Positions 1-8,607 of a stretch of DNA of 64,000 bases are shown piece by piece. Position numbers and translations under genes: made by a program. The first letter of the stretch is position 1. Each line of letters opens with the position of its first letter. The notes beneath the pieces were generated by a model that saw nothing but the letters and a program-made list of their open reading frames with translations, was not told the origin of the DNA and searched no databases. This DNA comes from Ensifer sp. Root278 (GTDB taxonomy: Bacteria; Pseudomonadota; Alphaproteobacteria; Rhizobiales; Rhizobiaceae): positions 144,662-208,661 of the forward strand of contig NZ_LMJJ01000003.1 in NCBI RefSeq assembly GCF_001429285.1, read 5' to 3'.

Positions 1-1
1 G

Positions 2-184
2 TTTTCGCTTCCGCCGTCTGTGGTGCGCCAGCTTTTTCTCGATGGTGCAATCGACGAACTCGATCTTGTTCGGCACTACGGCGTTATCCTCGACTTTACC
101 CAAGGGGACACCCCGGTCCTGGCACATACGACCGAACAGTTCCGGCAATCTTTGAGACAGCGCAGCTTGTCCCACTGGAGCTAG
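2..184 (+). CDS. C-terminal end of an unidentified protein (partial, runs off the left edge)
   Basis: Frame 2 is open from the window edge to a TAG at 182-184 and gives about 60 residues with natural protein composition. It includes a stretch reading HYGVILDF followed by a Thr/Arg-rich tail. The pattern YGV-hydrophobic-D, then a short linker, then a T..R-rich helix, resembles the C-terminus of hydantoinase-B/acetophenone-carboxylase type subunits. That is a weak resemblance only. The next gene starts about 100 bp downstream on the same strand, so the two could be co-transcribed. Without the upstream sequence no function can be assigned. Confidence 0.45.
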   Translation, partial: FSLPPSVVRQLFLDGAIDELDLVRHYGVILDFTQGDTPVLAHTTEQFRQSLRQRSLSHWS

Positions 185-281
185 GTCCGCTCAACCATAA
201 TGAGGTTTTGGCTGGGGAGCACTCTCCAGCCACGACTTCCGTTTGTTTTTCATTTCGCATCAAGCAAGACGGAATGCCTTT

Positions 282-1250
282 ATGACGACACAATTGACCT
301 CGCTCGACGCTCAAATGACCGGCGAGCTTCTGCCGTTCGACGGTTTGATATCCGCTTTGCGCAATGCATTTGCAGAAGGTTGCGAGGTGCCCGTTCGACA
401 TCACCATACGATTTTCAACGAAGGCGAACCCGACGCGACGGTCTTGCTAATGCCGGCCTGGCACAGCGCTGCAAGGATCTCGCGATATCTGGGCGTAAAA
501 ATAGTGACAGTTTTTCCCGGGAATGCGTCGCGGGGCATGCCCGGCTTGACATCAACCTACATTCTTTACGACGGTCAAACTGGGCGCCAACTCGCGACCC
601 TCGATGGGGGTACGATTACGGCACGACGAACTGTGGCCGCCTCTGCGCTTGCCGCTGACTACCTGGCTAGGAAGGATTCCAGACGACTGCTGGTCGTCGG
701 AGCCGGAAAGGTGGGCTCCCTAATCCCCGATGCTTTCTGTGCCGTTCGGCCCATCGAACACATCGATGTTTGGGACATCGATGCTGCGAATTCGAAGCGC
801 CTCGTCGATGATCTTCGCGGCAGAGGAATGAATGCGAATGTCGCTGATAAATTGGAGGCCAGCGTAGAGGCGGCTGACATTGTTAGCGCCGCGACCCTCT
901 CAACAACACCGATCCTGAAGGGATCGTGGCTACAGCCCGGAACGCACGTCGATCTCATCGGGAGCTTCACACCGAAAATGCGTGAAGCCGACGACGAAGC
1001 AATAATGCGTTCGGCGCTTTTTGTAGACACTGTCGAAGCGCTCCATGAAAGCGGCGATTTGGTTCAGCCAATCCAAAGCGGCGTTTGCACAGAGGCCGCA
1101 GTTCGCGCAACCCTTGCAGAAATGTGCCGGCGGTCAGATGTTCGGCGCACTTCAGCGGGGGAGATTACACTCTACAAGGCCGTGGGGACGGCTTTGTCTG
1201 ACCTCGCGGCGGCCACGATGGCCTACGAACGCCATTTGGTGGCAGGGTAG
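282..1250 (+). CDS. Ornithine cyclodeaminase / mu-crystallin family protein
   Basis: A 322-residue protein of the usual family length (about 310-350). The N-terminal half forms the dimer and substrate platform, with the KIVTVFPGN segment and a TARRT motif. The nucleotide-binding motif VVGAGKVGSL lies near residue 150. Family members are NAD(P)-dependent: ornithine cyclodeaminase, alanine dehydrogenase, or reductases of cyclic imines such as pyrroline-2-carboxylate. The substrate cannot be read from sequence. I chose the ATG at 282 because a purine-rich AAGACGGA lies just upstream; an in-frame TTG at 243 is an alternative. The family often accompanies hydantoin, proline-isomer or opine catabolism. 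Confidence 0.85.
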   Translation: MTTQLTSLDAQMTGELLPFDGLISALRNAFAEGCEVPVRHHHTIFNEGEPDATVLLMPAWHSAARISRYLGVKIVTVFPGNASRGMPGLTSTYILYDGQTGRQLATLDGGTITARRTVAASALAADYLARKDSRRLLVVGAGKVGSLIPDAFCAVRPIEHIDVWDIDAANSKRLVDDLRGRGMNANVADKLEASVEAADIVSAATLSTTPILKGSWLQPGTHVDLIGSFTPKMREADDEAIMRSALFVDTVEALHESGDLVQPIQSGVCTEAAVRATLAEMCRRSDVRRTSAGEITLYKAVGTALSDLAAATMAYERHLVAG

Positions 1251-1328
1251 GGTTTCCCGGCCGCTGGGCTTTGAAGACAAAGGGATCACTGGTTCGATTA
1301 CAGTCAAGGCGAGGGATAGGAGACATCC

Positions 1329-4300
1329 GTGCTGCCGGCTTCCGGTCGTCGAGTGGAGAGTTCGCGTTGGTTTATTGTGCCGAACATTTCGCGTCGACGG
1401 CTTTTCCAGTATCGTCGTCACATGCCAGACACGCCTATGACGCCCGAAACCCCTGCGCCGATTGACGGCACCAAGCCTGCTGTCGCGGCACGCCGTCGAG
1501 ACGACTTCAAGCCCACTGTCAAAATCCAGCTCGCCCAGCGCGTCGGCTACCTGTGTTCCAACCCGCAGTGCCAGCGGCTGACCATCGGACCACGCAAAGG
1601 CGAAGAAGGTTCGAACACCATCGGCGTAGCCGCCCACATCAAAGCCGCGTCACCCGGCGGTCCCCGATACGATTCCAGTCAGACGGCGATGGAACGCGCG
1701 AGTGCAGATAACGGAATCTGGCTGTGCGCCGACCATGCCCACCTCATCGACCACAACCCGGAGGAGTTCACGGTCGAGAGGCTGGAGAAGTGGAAGCAGG
1801 AGGCCGAAGAACGCGCGTTCCAGCAACTTGCCAGCGGCAAGGGCCCAGCGACCATCGCCCAGCTGTCGGACGAACTTATCCAGCAATTGGCGCCTTACAT
1901 TTCACGGCTCGGTCTGCCGGCGAATGCCGATCTTGCGACTATCAAAACGGAGGTGCGCGTGGCGTCGCTGGCGGATATCGAAACCTACGAGCGGCGGCGG
2001 AGCTGGCCCAGGCATTCCGTGGAGCTCGAACTCACGGCCGAGGGCGTTAAGGACGTCCGCAATCTTGACCAAGCGCATTTCCCTCAGGTTCTCGCTTCTG
2101 CGCAGCATATCGTCCTGCTGTCGGCGCCGGGCACGGGCAAGACTACGACCCTTATCCAGATCGCCCGCAAGATGATTGAGGCCGGTCCCGTGCCGGTTTT
2201 CGTGCCACTTGGCGCATGGGCCGAGTCGGCCAGGGACCTGTTCGACTGGGCATCCCGCCGCAGAAGCTACGAGGTGCTCTCCAGCGCGCACCTCAAGTTC
2301 TTGGCCGACCACGGCGAGCTTGCCCTGTTCCTGGACGGGTGGAACGAAGTTCCCGAGGCGGCACGCCGCCGTCTCATTAAGGAGATGGAGGAGCTCGAAA
2401 CACAGTTTCCGTTGCTGAAGCTCGTGATGAGCAGTCGCAGGACCGTGCTGGACGTTCCCCTCGCGGGGCGCCGCATCTCCATCCTTCCCCTCTCGGACGA
2501 CCAGCAACGCGAAATCGCGGAGGGTATGAGGGGGCAGGACGGCGTCAGCGTGCTCGATGGCGCCTGGCGCACCGTGGGCCTGCGGGACCTGGTCACCAAT
2601 CCCCTGTACCTGCGTGCCTTACTGGAGGCGACCACTTCGGGGAAACTGCCAGAGACGAAGGAAGAAGTGCTTCGCCGCATGGTCGAGGCCCATGAAGCCG
2701 TTCCCGCCAACAAAGAGCTTTTTCACCGGGAGTTGCATGACGCCCAACAAACCTACCTGACGGTCATCGCGGCGGCCGCCCAGCTGTCCGGTACGCCGAC
2801 CATTCCTGATCGTGAAATGCGTTCGGCCATATCGGGCGCAGGCGAAAAGCTCGTGTCTGAGGGGCAGATCTCCGCCGCACCAAACCCACCTCACGTCCTC
2901 GACATCCTCGTGGCAAGTCACTTGCTGGTCAGGCAGGACAGCCAGCTCTACGCCTTCCAGCACCAGCAGCTGCAGGAATGGTTCGCATCGTTCGACCTCG
3001 AGGCGGGGCTCATCGTGGCAGGGGACGACCTCAGCCTCGAGCATCCGCTTGCAATTGTTGCGCTCAACGATCGCAGCTGGACCGAAGTGGTCCTGTTTGC
3101 CTGCGAGCGTATGTCGCGAAAAGACGTGGCGGGCGCCAAGGTTGTCGCCAAGGTCGTGGACGTACTGCTGGGTATCGACCCGATCTTCGCCGCGCAGGTT
3201 GTCGCGCGATCTGGGCCGATTGTCTGGGAGATCAGTGGAGACAGAGTCGTAAGGTTCGCGAGCGCTTGGCATAGGCAAGGCAAGTTAGACCGCGCTGTGG
3301 GCTTCATGATCGAGACCAAGAGGCCCGAGTTTGCCGATATCGTCTGGCCTTTCGTTTCCTGCGACAACGGTCAGAGCCAGATGAGCGCGATGAGGATCGT
3401 GCGTCGGTTCAATCCGTCCGTCCTCGGAGATCATCTCGCACGGGACTTCGCGGGTTTGCCAGATCAGGCACGCGAGACATTAGCCGCCGAGTTGGCGTTT
3501 CATGGCGATCGGGACGCCCTCGATGCGGTCCTCGCGTTGGCGCTGAATGAACACAGTCTGGAAATCCGGCTTCGCATCTTTGAAGGCCTCTCTTTCCGTA
3601 TCGCCACGCGGCAAATGGAGGAGCTTCTAAAAGCCTCTGGTGAGGAGTTGGTGCAGGCAGTCGCGCAAAGGGGCCACTTCGACGGGGTTCGCGATCCCGC
3701 GCTACTGGCCGATCTGATGGAAAGGCGTAAAGCCTTAGTAACAGCTGACGCATCTCCAGAGACACGTTTGGCAAGGGCCTTCGACGCTCTTCCGGACGAA
3801 GAAGTAGCGGTGGCGCTTGAGCGCGAGCTGAGAGACCCCGCGTTCTCGTTCAAGGACCGCGGTATTCATATCGTGCGCGACGCCTGGACGCGATTTCCGC
3901 GCCAGGTCGCCGTCGCGCTCAAGTGGCGAGTGGAGAATGGTCTCGACGTACCCCATCAGCCGCAGCAGTATCTGGAGGGCGTCGAGCCCACCGACGACGA
4001 CCCCGTAGCCACGCTGACGCTGCAGGACGACAAGAGCGATCGACCAAGCGTGGCGTGTTTTCTCGCGGGGAACAGTACCGTACGGGAACTGGTCGTGCGT
4101 TACCTTGATGCCAGACGCAAGTTCCGAGCGGACGGCGAGCGGACAGAGGCGGCCTACGGACCCTCCCGAAAGCTTGCAGACAAGCTGGAAAGCACGCGCG
4201 CAAGCGTGCTGATCGATGTCTTGCAGGAGTTCGCAGAGGGGCTAACTCCGGATGAGATTCACGACCTCGCCGATATTCTCAGCCGGCACGGACCCGGCGG

Positions 4301-5897
4301 CGATATCGAGCACTTGCAGATGCCCCCTGCCACCAGACCAACTGCCGTCAAACTCATAGAAGGATGGGGGCAGCAGCTCATCGGTAAGTCGGCTTCACGG
4401 CATCACATGGCCCAACTCACGTGGGCGATGCGCCGCGTCCCTGATGCTGGTCAGGTGCCCATATTGGACAGGATGGTCGAAGCGGACCTCGCGGGTCTTG
4501 CCGCGGCAAGGGCGGCATATGCGGCCAACAGGTCCAACGAGAAAGCCCTAAACGAGATGCGATGGTCTCACGTTCACGAGTACCGTATCACGCTGACAAC
4601 TATCGGCAACGACGAGGCCGAAGCGGTTCTGAAGCGTTATCTTCTCGACCAGGACTTCGGTCCGGAAGCGGCTGTCGGTCTCCAAGTCATTTGGCAGCAG
4701 CGAAACGAACCAGTGCCTGACGACAATGATCGCAAGTTCAGCCAATGGCCCGACTTCGCTCGTGCCGCCGCAAATCGGTCAAGGAACCGCGCCCAGAGCT
4801 GCGACACAGCGGATCTGCTTTTCAAGGCCGCAGAGACCTTGCGTAAAGGCGGGTCGCTGAATGAACTTGGACGTGCGGCGCGATTTGCCGGCTGCGCCGT
4901 GCTGCTCCCGCATGGCGACCGCACGGCATTCCTGATCGACATCTTGCAACCTGAGTTACCACACCGGCTGCGGCTCGAACTTGCGCAACGCATGACGGTA
5001 GGTGGTCTTGTCGTGCCCGCCGGCATCATCATGAAGGGGCTGTCGGATACGATGGCCGAGCACGGTGATCACAAATGGATACAGGACAATGACCTAAGCA
5101 CGTTGTTCGACTGGCTGGAGCTGCTACCGGTCTCGGATCAGCCGTTCGCGTTGTTCGACGGACTCGAGGCGATGGCCGCAAAGTTCGAGTTCGGCAAATG
5201 GCGTGTCCGGGATCTCTTGAACAGTGTGCGCCATCTGGAGGATGGTCTTCGCGTCGAACTTTTGCGCGGGCTCGTAACCCGATACCCGGAGTTGACCGAC
5301 CGGTACGAGCTGTTTCTTGCGCTCAAGAATCCGGGACAGGCAACGCTGGACTTCCTACTGGAAATCGCGGCCGGAAAATACGGTAACAAGCCGATCGAGC
5401 GCGTTACACGCTTCGACTACCCCGACGAACTGTTTTTGACGCTCTCGTCAGAGGCGCGGGAGAGCTTACCAGCGCGGTATGACGCGGCAACAGATGAGCG
5501 ACAGAAGGCGCTGCTCGCGGGCATCCTTCTCGCTGGAGCAGATCACGCCACCGTCCTGAAGCTTGCACAAGACAAGACCGGACGCCGTGTCATCGGTCAA
5601 TTTGGCTGGAATACGCACTCCAAAATTCTGTATTTCCACCAGCCCACAGGCAGCGGTTCGTCGTCATACTCTCTTATTCCACGCGATTTGTCCGAACTCC
5701 GTAAAGGACTGCACGGTCTGACCCGGTCTTCTGATCCCGAAACGGCCAAATTCGCTGCCGACTATCTGGTGCAGATTGATGCCGAGCGTGATGAGGAAGG
5801 TGGGTTTGATTCTGGTCCCCGCCATCCGGACATCTCCTCTGGTCGACCCTGGCCTGTCGTGAATGAGGTGGGCAACACGTCTCCTACTTCCGCTTAG
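1329..5897 (+). CDS. HNH nuclease-NACHT/STAND NTPase, probable anti-phage protein
   Basis: A 1522-residue multidomain protein. Residues about 70-155 form an HNH/zinc nuclease-like domain: Cys76 and Cys81, AAHI around His103, NGIWLC around 128-133, then His136/138 and LID. Residues about 255-400 form a NACHT-type P-loop NTPase with Walker A SAPGTGKTT (265-273) and Walker B LALFLDGWNEVP (331-342). The remaining roughly 1000 residues are alpha-helical and repeat-like, as expected for a STAND sensor. By analogy with bacterial NACHT and Avs proteins, the C-terminus would sense a phage product and the NTPase would oligomerise and switch on the DNase; that is inference. The GTG at 1329 is preferred because AGGAG lies 6 nt upstream (1318-1322). 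ATG 1422 has no such site. Confidence 0.85.
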   Translation: MLPASGRRVESSRWFIVPNISRRRLFQYRRHMPDTPMTPETPAPIDGTKPAVAARRRDDFKPTVKIQLAQRVGYLCSNPQCQRLTIGPRKGEEGSNTIGVAAHIKAASPGGPRYDSSQTAMERASADNGIWLCADHAHLIDHNPEEFTVERLEKWKQEAEERAFQQLASGKGPATIAQLSDELIQQLAPYISRLGLPANADLATIKTEVRVASLADIETYERRRSWPRHSVELELTAEGVKDVRNLDQAHFPQVLASAQHIVLLSAPGTGKTTTLIQIARKMIEAGPVPVFVPLGAWAESARDLFDWASRRRSYEVLSSAHLKFLADHGELALFLDGWNEVPEAARRRLIKEMEELETQFPLLKLVMSSRRTVLDVPLAGRRISILPLSDDQQREIAEGMRGQDGVSVLDGAWRTVGLRDLVTNPLYLRALLEATTSGKLPETKEEVLRRMVEAHEAVPANKELFHRELHDAQQTYLTVIAAAAQLSGTPTIPDREMRSAISGAGEKLVSEGQISAAPNPPHVLDILVASHLLVRQDSQLYAFQHQQLQEWFASFDLEAGLIVAGDDLSLEHPLAIVALNDRSWTEVVLFACERMSRKDVAGAKVVAKVVDVLLGIDPIFAAQVVARSGPIVWEISGDRVVRFASAWHRQGKLDRAVGFMIETKRPEFADIVWPFVSCDNGQSQMSAMRIVRRFNPSVLGDHLARDFAGLPDQARETLAAELAFHGDRDALDAVLALALNEHSLEIRLRIFEGLSFRIATRQMEELLKASGEELVQAVAQRGHFDGVRDPALLADLMERRKALVTADASPETRLARAFDALPDEEVAVALERELRDPAFSFKDRGIHIVRDAWTRFPRQVAVALKWRVENGLDVPHQPQQYLEGVEPTDDDPVATLTLQDDKSDRPSVACFLAGNSTVRELVVRYLDARRKFRADGERTEAAYGPSRKLADKLESTRASVLIDVLQEFAEGLTPDEIHDLADILSRHGPGGDIEHLQMPPATRPTAVKLIEGWGQQLIGKSASRHHMAQLTWAMRRVPDAGQVPILDRMVEADLAGLAAARAAYAANRSNEKALNEMRWSHVHEYRITLTTIGNDEAEAVLKRYLLDQDFGPEAAVGLQVIWQQRNEPVPDDNDRKFSQWPDFARAAANRSRNRAQSCDTADLLFKAAETLRKGGSLNELGRAARFAGCAVLLPHGDRTAFLIDILQPELPHRLRLELAQRMTVGGLVVPAGIIMKGLSDTMAEHGDHKWIQDNDLSTLFDWLELLPVSDQPFALFDGLEAMAAKFEFGKWRVRDLLNSVRHLEDGLRVELLRGLVTRYPELTDRYELFLALKNPGQATLDFLLEIAAGKYGNKPIERVTRFDYPDELFLTLSSEARESLPARYDAATDERQKALLAGILLAGADHATVLKLAQDKTGRRVIGQFGWNTHSKILYFHQPTGSGSSSYSLIPRDLSELRKGLHGLTRSSDPETAKFAADYLVQIDAERDEEGGFDSGPRHPDISSGRPWPVVNEVGNTSPTSA

Positions 5898-6222
5898 AAT
5901 GGTCTATCGGCAAGCTGAGCCGGGGCGCAGGCGCTGCGGGCCCGCGAAGACATATGCAACGCGACCTAAGGCAATCATCAGGTAATCGCCATTTACGGTT
6001 ATTCTCAGCCGGTCTGACATTCGCCCCCCGATGATAGCCTCGCGGATGGTATCGCGCCAGGATAGTTGTGCCTATGACGGCCTCCGGGAAATGCGCAAAG
6101 AGGGCTGGACGACCGACTGGAGGGCGCAATGCCGTTCACAGAACTTAAGCGTGGACGTCGCCTTAGGGGCGGACGGAATCGTGCTTCCACGAGCCCTGCA
6201 CGGCTTGTTGCTGTGACGTTCA
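5898..6222. other. Intergenic stretch with no convincing gene
   Basis: Between the HNH-NACHT gene and the first copy of the dispersed repeat I see only short frames. One 39-codon frame (ATG 6129, TAA 6246-6248) is Arg-rich and its last 15 codons run through the repeat (LVAVTFTFWAKKIA). The same codons recur in part at other repeat copies, so the frame may be the tail of an eroded mobile-element gene rather than a gene in use. Confidence 0.4.
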
Positions 6223-6262
6223 CCTTTTGGGCCAAGAAGATCGCATAATGTATCGACGGGAA
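6223..6262 (+). repeat. Dispersed module-boundary repeat, copy 1
   Basis: About 40 bp containing CCTTTTGGGCCAAGAA followed by the core GATCGCATAATGTATC and GACGGGAA. The core at 6239-6254 is identical in all four copies in the window (others near 26.5, 45.4 and 63.8 kb), and all copies point the same way. It lies between the HNH-NACHT gene and the XRE/LysR pair. The identity of the element is unknown. It could be one end of a mobile element or a recombination site. Confidence 0.75.
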
Positions 6263-6280
6263 CTCCCGTCGAGGTGGCAA

Positions 6281-6544
6281 TCAGCTTTTAGGCTTGCGAC
6301 CCGAGCGCATAGGCGGTGGACGCGACGAATTTGGCTCCACGTCAGCGAATAGTTCGACCACTTTAGCCTCAAGGACATTCGCCAAAGCTTCCAAGGCAGA
6401 GATCGTGACGTTCTCCAGACCGCGTTCGATGCGCCCGACATACGAGCGATCAATGCTTGCCTCTAGTGCAAGCTTCTCCTGGGACAGCCCCTTGGCGACA
6501 CGCAACCTGCGCAGGTTCCATCCAATGGTTTGCCTTATGTGCAT
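6281..6544 (-). CDS. XRE-family helix-turn-helix regulator
   Basis: An 87-residue single-domain Cro/CI-type DNA-binding protein. The HTH covers about residues 8-65, with GLSQEKLALEASIDRSYVGRIERG as the first two helices plus recognition helix, followed by a proline/arginine-rich basic tail. There is no effector domain. The internal ATG at 6544 is chosen because the domain starts within a few residues of it; upstream codons in the same frame do not look like protein. The gene sits between a dispersed repeat and a divergent LysR gene. It may be a remnant regulator of a lost phage or restriction unit. Its targets are unknown. Confidence 0.75.
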   Translation of the reverse strand: MHIRQTIGWNLRRLRVAKGLSQEKLALEASIDRSYVGRIERGLENVTISALEALANVLEAKVVELFADVEPNSSRPPPMRSGRKPKS

Positions 6545-6611
6545 AGCGCACCATGCGATATTGGCGGCTTGACAATCGACGGACTGTAGGTCCCTAATTA
6601 TGCGCTCAAAT

Positions 6612-6651
6612 ATGCCGGAACGCTTCCGCGCATTCGGAAGCGTTCCGGCAT
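6612..6651. promoter_or_regulatory. Perfect 17-bp inverted repeat in front of the LysR gene
   Basis: ATGCCGGAACGCTTCCG (6612-6628) and its exact reverse complement (6635-6651) are separated by 6 nt (CGCATT). The element lies 28 nt upstream of the LysR ATG and 67 nt from the divergent XRE start. No T-tract follows on either side, so it is not a typical intrinsic terminator. It could be a large operator or an RNA hairpin in the LysR leader. Confidence 0.7.
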
Positions 6652-6679
6652 CCATCTTCACTCCAATAAGGCGATATCG

Positions 6680-7570
6680 ATGGAACTGCGCCAACTCTCA
6701 TATTTCGTTGCTGTCGCCGAAGAGCTGCACTTCAATCGGGCAGCGGCGCGGATGTGCATTGCCCAGCCGGCGTTGAGTGCGCACATTCAGGCGCTTGAGA
6801 AGGAGTTGGGCGTGCGGCTGCTCGAGCGGTCGACACGGCGGGTCGAGCTGACGCGGGCAGGGGAGGTGTTCTACGATCGGGCCGTCCGGATCATAGGGGA
6901 TGTCGGGCTTTCGATGGACGTGGCGCGCTCGGTGGCAGGGAAGGCGGCACGGACGATCAAGATCGGAACAGTCTATCCGGCGACCATAGGCGTGCTGCCG
7001 GCGTTTCTCGCCCGCATCGGCCGGAAGTTTCCGGATGTGGCGCTGCATGTGACAAGCGGTTCGACCAGCGACATCATCCGTTCCATCGAGAACGGCCAGA
7101 TCAATCTCGGCTTCATTCGCCCGGTCGAGAACATCGGATCCCTGCGCTTCTTCTCGATCGCGCATGAGCGCTATCTGCTGGCGGTCGAAAAGACGAGCCC
7201 GCTGGCGCTCCGAAGCGAGATCGACATCGAGGATCTACGCTCCGAGAGGATCATCGCCTTTTCCCGTCAGAACCTCTCCTACAGCGAGCGCTATTTCTCC
7301 GAGATGTTCGAGACCCATGGTCTGACTGGCAACATCGCCTATAGCTGCGACGACACGTTCTCGCTGGTGTCGCTGGTTTCGGCCGGCCTCGGCATCGGCT
7401 TTGCCCCGGAATGGACGAAGGATCTGCCGAACCGCAACTTCGAACTTCGGCCCGTGCGCGGCGTCGATCTCAAGATCGGGCTTGGGGTTGCCTGGAATAA
7501 GGAAGACCCGACCGCGTCACGCGACGACATCATCGATATTGCCCGGTCGCTGGCGCGGCCGGGTAGGTGA
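6680..7570 (+). CDS. LysR-family transcriptional regulator
   Basis: A 296-residue protein of standard LysR length. The N-terminal winged HTH is at residues 1-60 (MELRQLSYFVAVAEELHFNR, then AQPALSAHIQALE), followed by a linker helix and a two-lobed effector-binding domain from about residue 90. The Arg/Ser-rich SRQNLSYSERYF region and overall similarity fit the BenM/CatM/CbbR side of the family, which usually responds to small carboxylates. No obvious target operon lies next to it, because the following genes are a toxin-antitoxin pair on the opposite strand. It may act at a distance or may have been separated from its partner by rearrangement. Confidence 0.9.
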   Translation: MELRQLSYFVAVAEELHFNRAAARMCIAQPALSAHIQALEKELGVRLLERSTRRVELTRAGEVFYDRAVRIIGDVGLSMDVARSVAGKAARTIKIGTVYPATIGVLPAFLARIGRKFPDVALHVTSGSTSDIIRSIENGQINLGFIRPVENIGSLRFFSIAHERYLLAVEKTSPLALRSEIDIEDLRSERIIAFSRQNLSYSERYFSEMFETHGLTGNIAYSCDDTFSLVSLVSAGLGIGFAPEWTKDLPNRNFELRPVRGVDLKIGLGVAWNKEDPTASRDDIIDIARSLARPGR

Positions 7571-7642
7571 GGGAATATAGGCGCTGGATGGAAGCCTGAT
7601 GGCCCTTCCGCGGCGTTTGTTTCCGGACGATCGAGAGCAGTT

Positions 7643-7918
7643 TCAATGCTGGGCCACTCGGCCGCTTCGCGCGGTTTCCCACTTTTGCACTGTCGATTCA
7701 CTGGTGTTCAGGTAGCGCGCGAAGACTGGCTGGCTGACATGATTGTTCTCGCGCAGCGCCTTGATCTCGCTTGGCGTCAGCTCCTGGGGGATGGACAGGC
7801 AAGTCTCATCGAAGGTCTTCATGGTTTCCTTGTCGATGGTGCCTGCCGCATACATGTCATCGACGGCGCTATGGATCGCCTCAAAGGCATCGCTCTTGAA
7901 CTTGCGCTTGGTCGCCAT
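7643..7918 (-). CDS. Antitoxin with C-terminal XRE HTH (HigA-like)
   Basis: A 91-residue protein: a short N-terminal helical part (MATKRKFKSDAFEAIHSAV) and a C-terminal helix-turn-helix (LTPSEIKALRENNHVSQP, then FARYLNTSESTVQKWE). This is the architecture of HigA2/RelB-type antitoxins that neutralise the adjacent toxin and repress their own promoter. The start ATG at 7918 lies inside the end of the toxin frame (overlap 7881-7918), the usual coupling of toxin-first pairs. The C-terminal end ARSGRVAQH is slightly unlike the usual ending, so the 3' end may be altered. Confidence 0.8.
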   Translation of the reverse strand: MATKRKFKSDAFEAIHSAVDDMYAAGTIDKETMKTFDETCLSIPQELTPSEIKALRENNHVSQPVFARYLNTSESTVQKWETARSGRVAQH

Positions 7919-8285
7919 TGCAAATCTCCAATAGGGCGCCGATCCCGATTTCGGCATCAAGCTCGGCCTGTGTCTTGCGCCGATAGAGTTCGGCGAGCTT
8001 CCGGAAAGCCAAGAGCTCGTCGTCATCGATGTTTGCGCGGTCCTCCTTCGCGAACAGATAGGCGAACACCCAGTACTCACCGGCTTTTGCCAGAACGATC
8101 GAACGGTGCCTGTTATCGTTGAGCCGCTTCTTGAACACGCCGCCACCGAGATCATCAGCCTGTCCGCGTGCGACTTGCTCAATCGCCTTGCAAAGGGCCC
8201 TGTCGGAGATCTGCGCTTTCTTCGCTGCCTTGGAAAACCACGCCGTCTTGAAAGTATCCGACAGGGAGCCGGTAGCGTCGCTCAA
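7881..8285 (-). CDS. RelE/HigB-like toxin, start region altered by a fusion
   Basis: The recognisable protein runs from TFKTAWFSKAAKKAQ through ALCKAIEQV, HRSIVLAKAGEYWVFAYLFAKEDR to the stop at 7881. It is a RelE-superfamily, DUF1044-like mRNA interferase of about 115-125 residues. The family normally begins with Met just before TFKTAWF. Here that codon reads GAT, and the DNA immediately upstream instead encodes, in another frame, a recombinase fragment ending RYRLPVGYF. The only in-frame starts are non-ATG: CTG at 8264 or TTG at 8285 (used as the outer limit here). Whether a toxin is still made is uncertain. Confidence 0.6.
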   Translation of the reverse strand: MSDATGSLSDTFKTAWFSKAAKKAQISDRALCKAIEQVARGQADDLGGGVFKKRLNDNRHRSIVLAKAGEYWVFAYLFAKEDRANIDDDELLAFRKLAELYRRKTQAELDAEIGIGALLEICNGDQAQVQERCL

Positions 8286-8607
8286 TGAGGGCGAGGATCT
8301 CGAAGCTGTCCGTCGATCTTGGGACGCGCATGCCGTTCGTCCAACTGAGCAGCGTCTTTTTGTCGAAGGTCGGGTGGTCGCCGGCGACTGCGCGGTGGAG
8401 ATGCCAGTACGTGTCACCGTGCCGGCCCATGTGGTAGTTCAGCGCCTCACGGAAGTCTGACGGATTTTCAGTCCAGCCAAAGAGGGCGCCGGCTGTTCCT
8501 CGATCGTAACGAACTCTAAACTCGACCCAGAGATACGTGTGGTGTCGTATCGGCAAACGCCCAGGCTGTGCTAAGCATAATTCATGGGATTCGGGGTCTT
8601 CATTCAT
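8179..8607 (-). pseudogene. N-terminal fragment of a site-specific recombinase/integrase-like protein
   Basis: The frame encodes a 142-residue product. Its middle part (FREALNYHM, YWHLHRAV, KKTLLSWTNGMRVPRS, FEILALIERRYRLPVGYF) matches my knowledge of the N-terminal domain of a class of proteobacterial tyrosine recombinases, in which IERRYRLPxGYFxAKLP is followed by the catalytic domain. Here similarity stops at GYF, exactly where the toxin coding sequence begins in another frame. The catalytic domain is absent. The first 24 nt overlap the divergent HNH gene, so the true 5' end is unclear. Confidence 0.6.
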
